Below are positions 55,701 through 61,700 of a stretch of 64,000 nt of DNA, one piece after another. Position numbers and translations under genes: made by a program. Source of the stretch: Diabrotica undecimpunctata (lineage: Eukaryota; Arthropoda; Insecta; Coleoptera; Chrysomelidae); assembly GCF_040954645.1 (NCBI RefSeq), contig NC_092808.1, positions 12,763,883 to 12,827,882 on the forward strand, given 5' to 3'. The notes below the pieces were generated by a model that worked only from the letters and a program-made list of their open reading frames with translations, ran no database searches and had not been told where the DNA came from. The first letter of the stretch is position 1; each line of letters starts with the position of its first letter.

Positions 55701-58700
55701 ATCTGGACTATATTAAGTTTCCTGTGCTTCTCTGCTTTTCCAGGCTTTAACTGGAATAAAATTACTCGTTCAGAAAAGGTATGCAATTCATATACGAGCT
55801 ACAGTAAATACACAATAAAGATTTACTGGGAATAAACAGACAAACATTATGAATATTACGAGGAGCACTCACAAATCATGATTTTAACAATGTGTAAACA
55901 TACATTACGCGGAAGAATTTTTTCCGCGGCTGCTTACGTGTCTTACCACGATTCCCAGTGCATCTGTATTTTGAAAATACTGCAATTTTTTTTTTTTTGA
56001 GAATAACAGCTACGCCGTGCCTGTGTCGGCAATCATTACTTACAAAGAAATATGAAAATTTACTTTTTGGCAAAGTTTTTTTAACATCAACAGTGTATAA
56101 AATTTTATTAGAAAACTTTAAATGACATCCTATAGCCTATAATTTTACTATCATATCCTACATTTTTGTTTAAGATTCCACTATTGAACAGAAAATTAAA
56201 ACGTTGCATGAAATGCTAGAAAAATTTGAGCAGTTGCCTCCTAGTTGCAAGTCTAGGGCTGAACCGGTGAAAAAATATATCGAAAACCATATGGAAATGT
56301 TAAATAAAGTTCAGGAAACGAAACCCCGTAGGGTCAATAAAGGTGAACATTTTTTATTTTACAAAATTATTTTATTTTTATCCAAAATATTAATATAATA
56401 AATAAATTTTTTTAGCCTTCATAAGGCAATATGATTTCCCTTTTAAATAAAAATTTCGCGAATAAGTTAGACTATCTCTAAAAGACTATTAAAACAAAAA
56501 AACAAGTATATATTATAGCCTACTATCTAATAATTGTTTTAGGTTATATTATGATGAATTCTACAGAAAATATCTACTCTTTTAAAGCCACAAACATTGA
56601 TTTTGAAATTTGAGAACACGATCCGATACGAGGGTAATTATGTCTTTTTTACGAAATTTCCAAAAATTGAATAAACGAAATAATAGTGATTTTGGAGTGT
56701 AACAATGTCTCGATTTAAAATCATTGTATAATCTGTTCAAAAGCAACTACAGTATTATGCAAATTAATGGAAGCATTGTGACATTTCTCAATATTCACAG
56801 TTGGCAACACCTTCTACATATTTACATCTAACCAAGCATTGAAAACATATTTCATGTTTTCGTTTAATTCCATCATGGATATTCCATCATGGAAATAAAT
56901 ATATCCATATTTTATTCCATCATGGAAAGCTCACGTGAAGAAGAAAAGAGAAGAACTAGGCATCCGCTACAAAAAAATGTATTGGTTAATGGGAAGACAT
57001 TCCTCTCTATCCATAAATAATAAACTCCTAATCTATAAACAAATACTGAGACCAGTATGGACCTATGGCTGCCAACTCTGAGGCTGTGCCAAGCCTAGTA
57101 ACATCAAAGTAATCCAGATATTCCAGAATAAAGTGCTGAGGAACATCGTAGATGCGCCTTAGTACGTTAGGAACAACGAACTTCACCGGGACCTCAAGAT
57201 GGAAGACGTCAATCAGATAATCAAGAAATTTGCAGGGAGCCACGAACAACGACTCCATCATCATGTAAACGTCGAGGCTATCCAGCTCCTCGACAATACA
57301 AACCTAGAGAGAAGGCTCAAAAGAACAAAGCCTTTTGAACTGGTATAATGAGTGAGTGAAAAGCAGAGCAACGTGTTGTGCGAGTATGCATGCTAAATTT
57401 AATGCTAGTTATTAGAAATAATAGGAAAAATACTAGTGAGTAGACACCTAATTTTAAGATTTCATTAGTAATTTAAGTTAGAAACAAATTGATAATTGGT
57501 CTTACTGACCAGATTTTAATGTAAGTACACTTCTGTGTCTTTAGTAAATAAAAAAATGGATATTACGCCTAGGTAGCATGCAAATATTATCACGTTAACT
57601 GAACACACTTCTATGCCACAAAGAGAAATCGCAAGAACGTGTGGAGTGAGTCAGAGGATAGTAAACAAGATTTTAAAGCGTAAACGAGATACTGGATCAA
57701 TGGATGTGAAAAGGTTAGGAAAATGCGGAAGAAAGAGGAAAACAGCACCAGCAGATAAAAGATTTTTACTTCGAAAGAGCAAATTGGAAAGACAACTGGA
57801 GAACAGTCCTATTTACAGATGAAACTCACTTTATAGTTCAGGGACATCGGTCGAAATTCACTAGGAAGTCTGACAATAAAAACCTTAGACCATCTCATAT
57901 TGATCAAACCGTAAAACATCCACTCAAAAAAATGTTTTGGAGACGTTTTCCATACATGGGGGTTGGATCTTTGGTACCAATCGAAGGCATGATGAACAGC
58001 CAAAAATACAAAATCCATGTTGGAACAGCGTTTGGACACAGAACTCCAAAAATGTCAGCCCCAAAGAGCAGCGATTCGTCAAGAGGTTTCTGCTCCCTGT
58101 CACCGGTCAAAGCAAATGGTGGAATTTTTCAAAAATAAGATCAATTTATGGGCCATTTGTAAAACTATAACAAATAAAAATGATAGAAGCAGTCATTCAG
58201 GTTTGGTTTCGAGATAAAAGGAAGGATATCTGTAAACTGTCGTAAGCTCGTAGAATCTATGCCAAAACGAGTAAAAGCAGTAATTGCATCCAAAAGGGGG
58301 CAAAATGACGTAAGTTTACCTTTATAGTTTTGTCAAAATATAATTTTTTTCTAAATAAACTCTTTTTTCATTAAAACAGTCTATGATTAAATTAATTCGC
58401 ACAGTACTTCACAAACCTTTTTAAAAACCCAAAATGAACGTCTTTTCATACTTTTAAAATAATGCTTTTTTCGATTCTCAATCTACATGCTGATTTTTAA
58501 GTATGGAACAGCTTAATTATTTTGGAAACGGTTTGCACAATTTTTATAAATTTTGGTGCGCAAGGGTCATGAGATACGGCCATTATTATGGTGGTATTGA
58601 CATTGTTGTCAGATCTTCAATTTTTCTGGAAATAGAATGAACTTTCTTATTTCAAATGGACCATCCTGTATATGTTTTACCTTTTGCTAAATCTCGCAAA

Positions 58701-61700
58701 AAAGGCACGATTTTTTCTTCAGTTTTGAGTACCAAATAATTGGTAAATAAACTGGTCCCAAAAGTGTGCTCTCAAATTTCAAAATTAACGTTTTTGGTAT
58801 TTAAAAAGTGGATATTTTCTGTAAAAATCATCATATACTTTATAGCATTTTAAATTTCATTGTAGAATCAGAACCTAACAACTTTCAAGCACACCAGCAG
58901 CCGATTAGAAGAAATGACCAATACGAAGAAAGTAGTGATCTTATAGAGAAACAATTGCACAGTGTCGGTCTAGGCAAAAATCCTAATTTTAAACCCAATT
59001 TTGATATAAATCATTTAGTTCAGCAATCGAGAATTGGCCAAAAGGTAGAGAAGGAAGGTAAGGTAAATATTGAATGTTGTGTAAATATTTCTTTTACTTC
59101 TTTCTTATTTCTCCTCGTATTCAGTTTTCAATTTGTTTTACTTTTTTCCTACAACGTCCTGTTGATCCTCTTGAAGTTTGACGGCATTTTTACTAATGCA
59201 TTTCTTAATTATAGTTTATTTTATTTTATTTTAATTTTATTTGTTTTATTTTTTATTTTACTGCTTTAATTCAATTTAATTTTAATTTTATTCTATTTTA
59301 TTTCATTTCGTTTTATCTTATTTTACTTTGTTTTATTTTAATTTATTTTATTTTAATTAATTTTATTTTAATTTTATTTTGTTTAAGTTTATTTTACTCT
59401 AATTTACTATGTTTAAGTCTTTTTATATTATTTTATTTTGCTTTATTTTATTTGACTCCATATTATTCCATTTTATTAATTCCAATTAATTAGCATACTG
59501 GGGGTCTATAAATACTCGTAAAATTTTTTTGACGATTTGATTTTATTACATTTTATTTTATTCTATTTAATTTTATTGTATTCTATTTTATTCTATTTTA
59601 TTCTATTTTATTTTATTTTATTCTATTTTATTCTACTTTATTCTATTCTATTCTAATTTATTCTATTTTATTCTGTTTGATTCTATTTTATTTTTATTTT
59701 ATTCTATTTTATTCCATTTTATTCTATTTTATTCTATTTTATTCTATTTTATTCTATTTTATTCTATGTTATTCTATTTTATTCCATTTTATTCTATTTT
59801 ATTCTATTTTATTTCATTTTATTCTATTTTAATCTATTTTATTTTATTTTATTCTATTATATTCCATTTTATTCTATTTTATTCTATTTTATTCTATTTT
59901 ATTTTATTTTATTCTATTTTATTCTATTTTATTTTATTTTATTCTATTTTATTCTATTTTATTCTATTTTATTCTACTTTATTCTATTTTATTCTAATTT
60001 ATTCTATTTTATTCTGTTTGATTCTATTTTATTTTTATTTTATTCCATTTTAATGTGTTTTATTCTATTTTATTCTACCTTATTCCATTTTATTCTATTT
60101 TATTTATTATAATTTTATTTTCTTTTGTTTTATTTTTTTACTCCACTTTATTCTACTTTATTCCATGTTATTGTAGTTTTATTTTGTTTTATTTTATTTA
60201 ATAAGCCACAATTAAATTTTAAAATTAGTTTATTGACGTTTCAATTTCCATTTCGGAAATCGTTTTCAAAATACAAACATTAATAAATTAAACAAATTTT
60301 GTTTTTTGTTACTTGGTGACAAATCTAATGACACATCTAAATGACACTTCCAATAATTTAATTTTATCTGACTCACTTATATTCAGACATATATTATACA
60401 TTTTAAAGCAGGCGACTTTAAAATGATATTGCCAATATTGCTGAGTTGCGTTCCTGGTACGACTTGATTGTAAGATTGTTCATTCGATTAAATGAAATAA
60501 ATTCTAACTTAAGAATATCCGTCAGAAAAAATCATAGCACGTGATTTGTCTTTTAAAAGACAACCAAATGCCATGATGTCAGTAAAATTCTCCAGTTAGT
60601 GATTCCATAGTAAATCCTGATGAAAAAACCAAGAAAGAAAACCTCATAATACTATCCTCACATGGTAAGTATTTAATAAGCAGACAAGGGGAATGCAACT
60701 GTGATAATGGATAAAATTCAGTATGAAAACAAAATTAAAGATCTAATAAAAAACGGGCCTTATACAAAATTAACATAGGATCCAAAAAAGCCTTTGGACA
60801 ACATAATATAAGAAACTTTATACAAGTTTAAAGATTATTTGACAAATTATGAAAGAAGATTAATTACACCTCATTAAAGTGAGACACCTCATTTTTTTGG
60901 AGTACCAAAAGTTTATAAAACGAATATACCTCTTTGTAGTACCATAGATTCTCCTTGTAGTGATCTGTCAAAATGTTTGTTAAATATTATAGGATTAAGA
61001 AAAAAGAATTCCTATAATTAATTTCAAGGTTTTTGTACAATGAGTGAAATCATACTACAAGTACATTTAGAGTTAAGTCTCTCTCAAATATACGCAAGTT
61101 AAAATTTTAGACACGGACACAATGAATTCACAGAGCAAAAGCAGAGCATATTGCGAGCATATCTACTGTTTGGGGGAAAGTATGTAGTATTTATTTACAT
61201 ATTTTACATTTAATATTTTTATTACTGTATTATAATATGATCTTGTTTAATTATATATTCTAACTACTTATTTACTTTAACGAATTACAGTATAGTATTT
61301 TTCTTCTATTCCGTAAACTCTAATTGTCAAACTGGCTAACACATGGTAATCTGTTATTAAATTCAAAGAAATTCACTTGTTGTTATAATATCAAATTTCT
61401 GCGGAATTGTATACTTACGCAATTTGGTATCAAGGCGACCGTTTTAAAACTCTGATTTATGAGAGATCACTTCTTGTGGCCACTCCTTAGAATTTTTTGG
61501 TACGGATTTTTATCCATACAATTGCTTACAAAGACAAGAAATGAGACATCGGACTGTAAATATCTCCAGTTTATCGGAGACGCAGACCATACTTTTGCAC
61601 CTCGGCGCCGGCGTCGGTTTTTTACTTAACAAGGAGCTCAGCCACTATTTTACTTTGCCAGCTGCATTTAATGCACAATACTAAAAGAGTAAGTGATTTT

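Noticed and set aside
57937..58217. Several overlapping 66-77 codon plus-strand frames
   Set aside because: Alternative-frame pieces of one frameshifted Tc1 transposase.
59766..60053. 95-codon Phe/Tyr/Ile-rich open frame
   Set aside because: Pure translation of the 5/10-base satellite; no gene.
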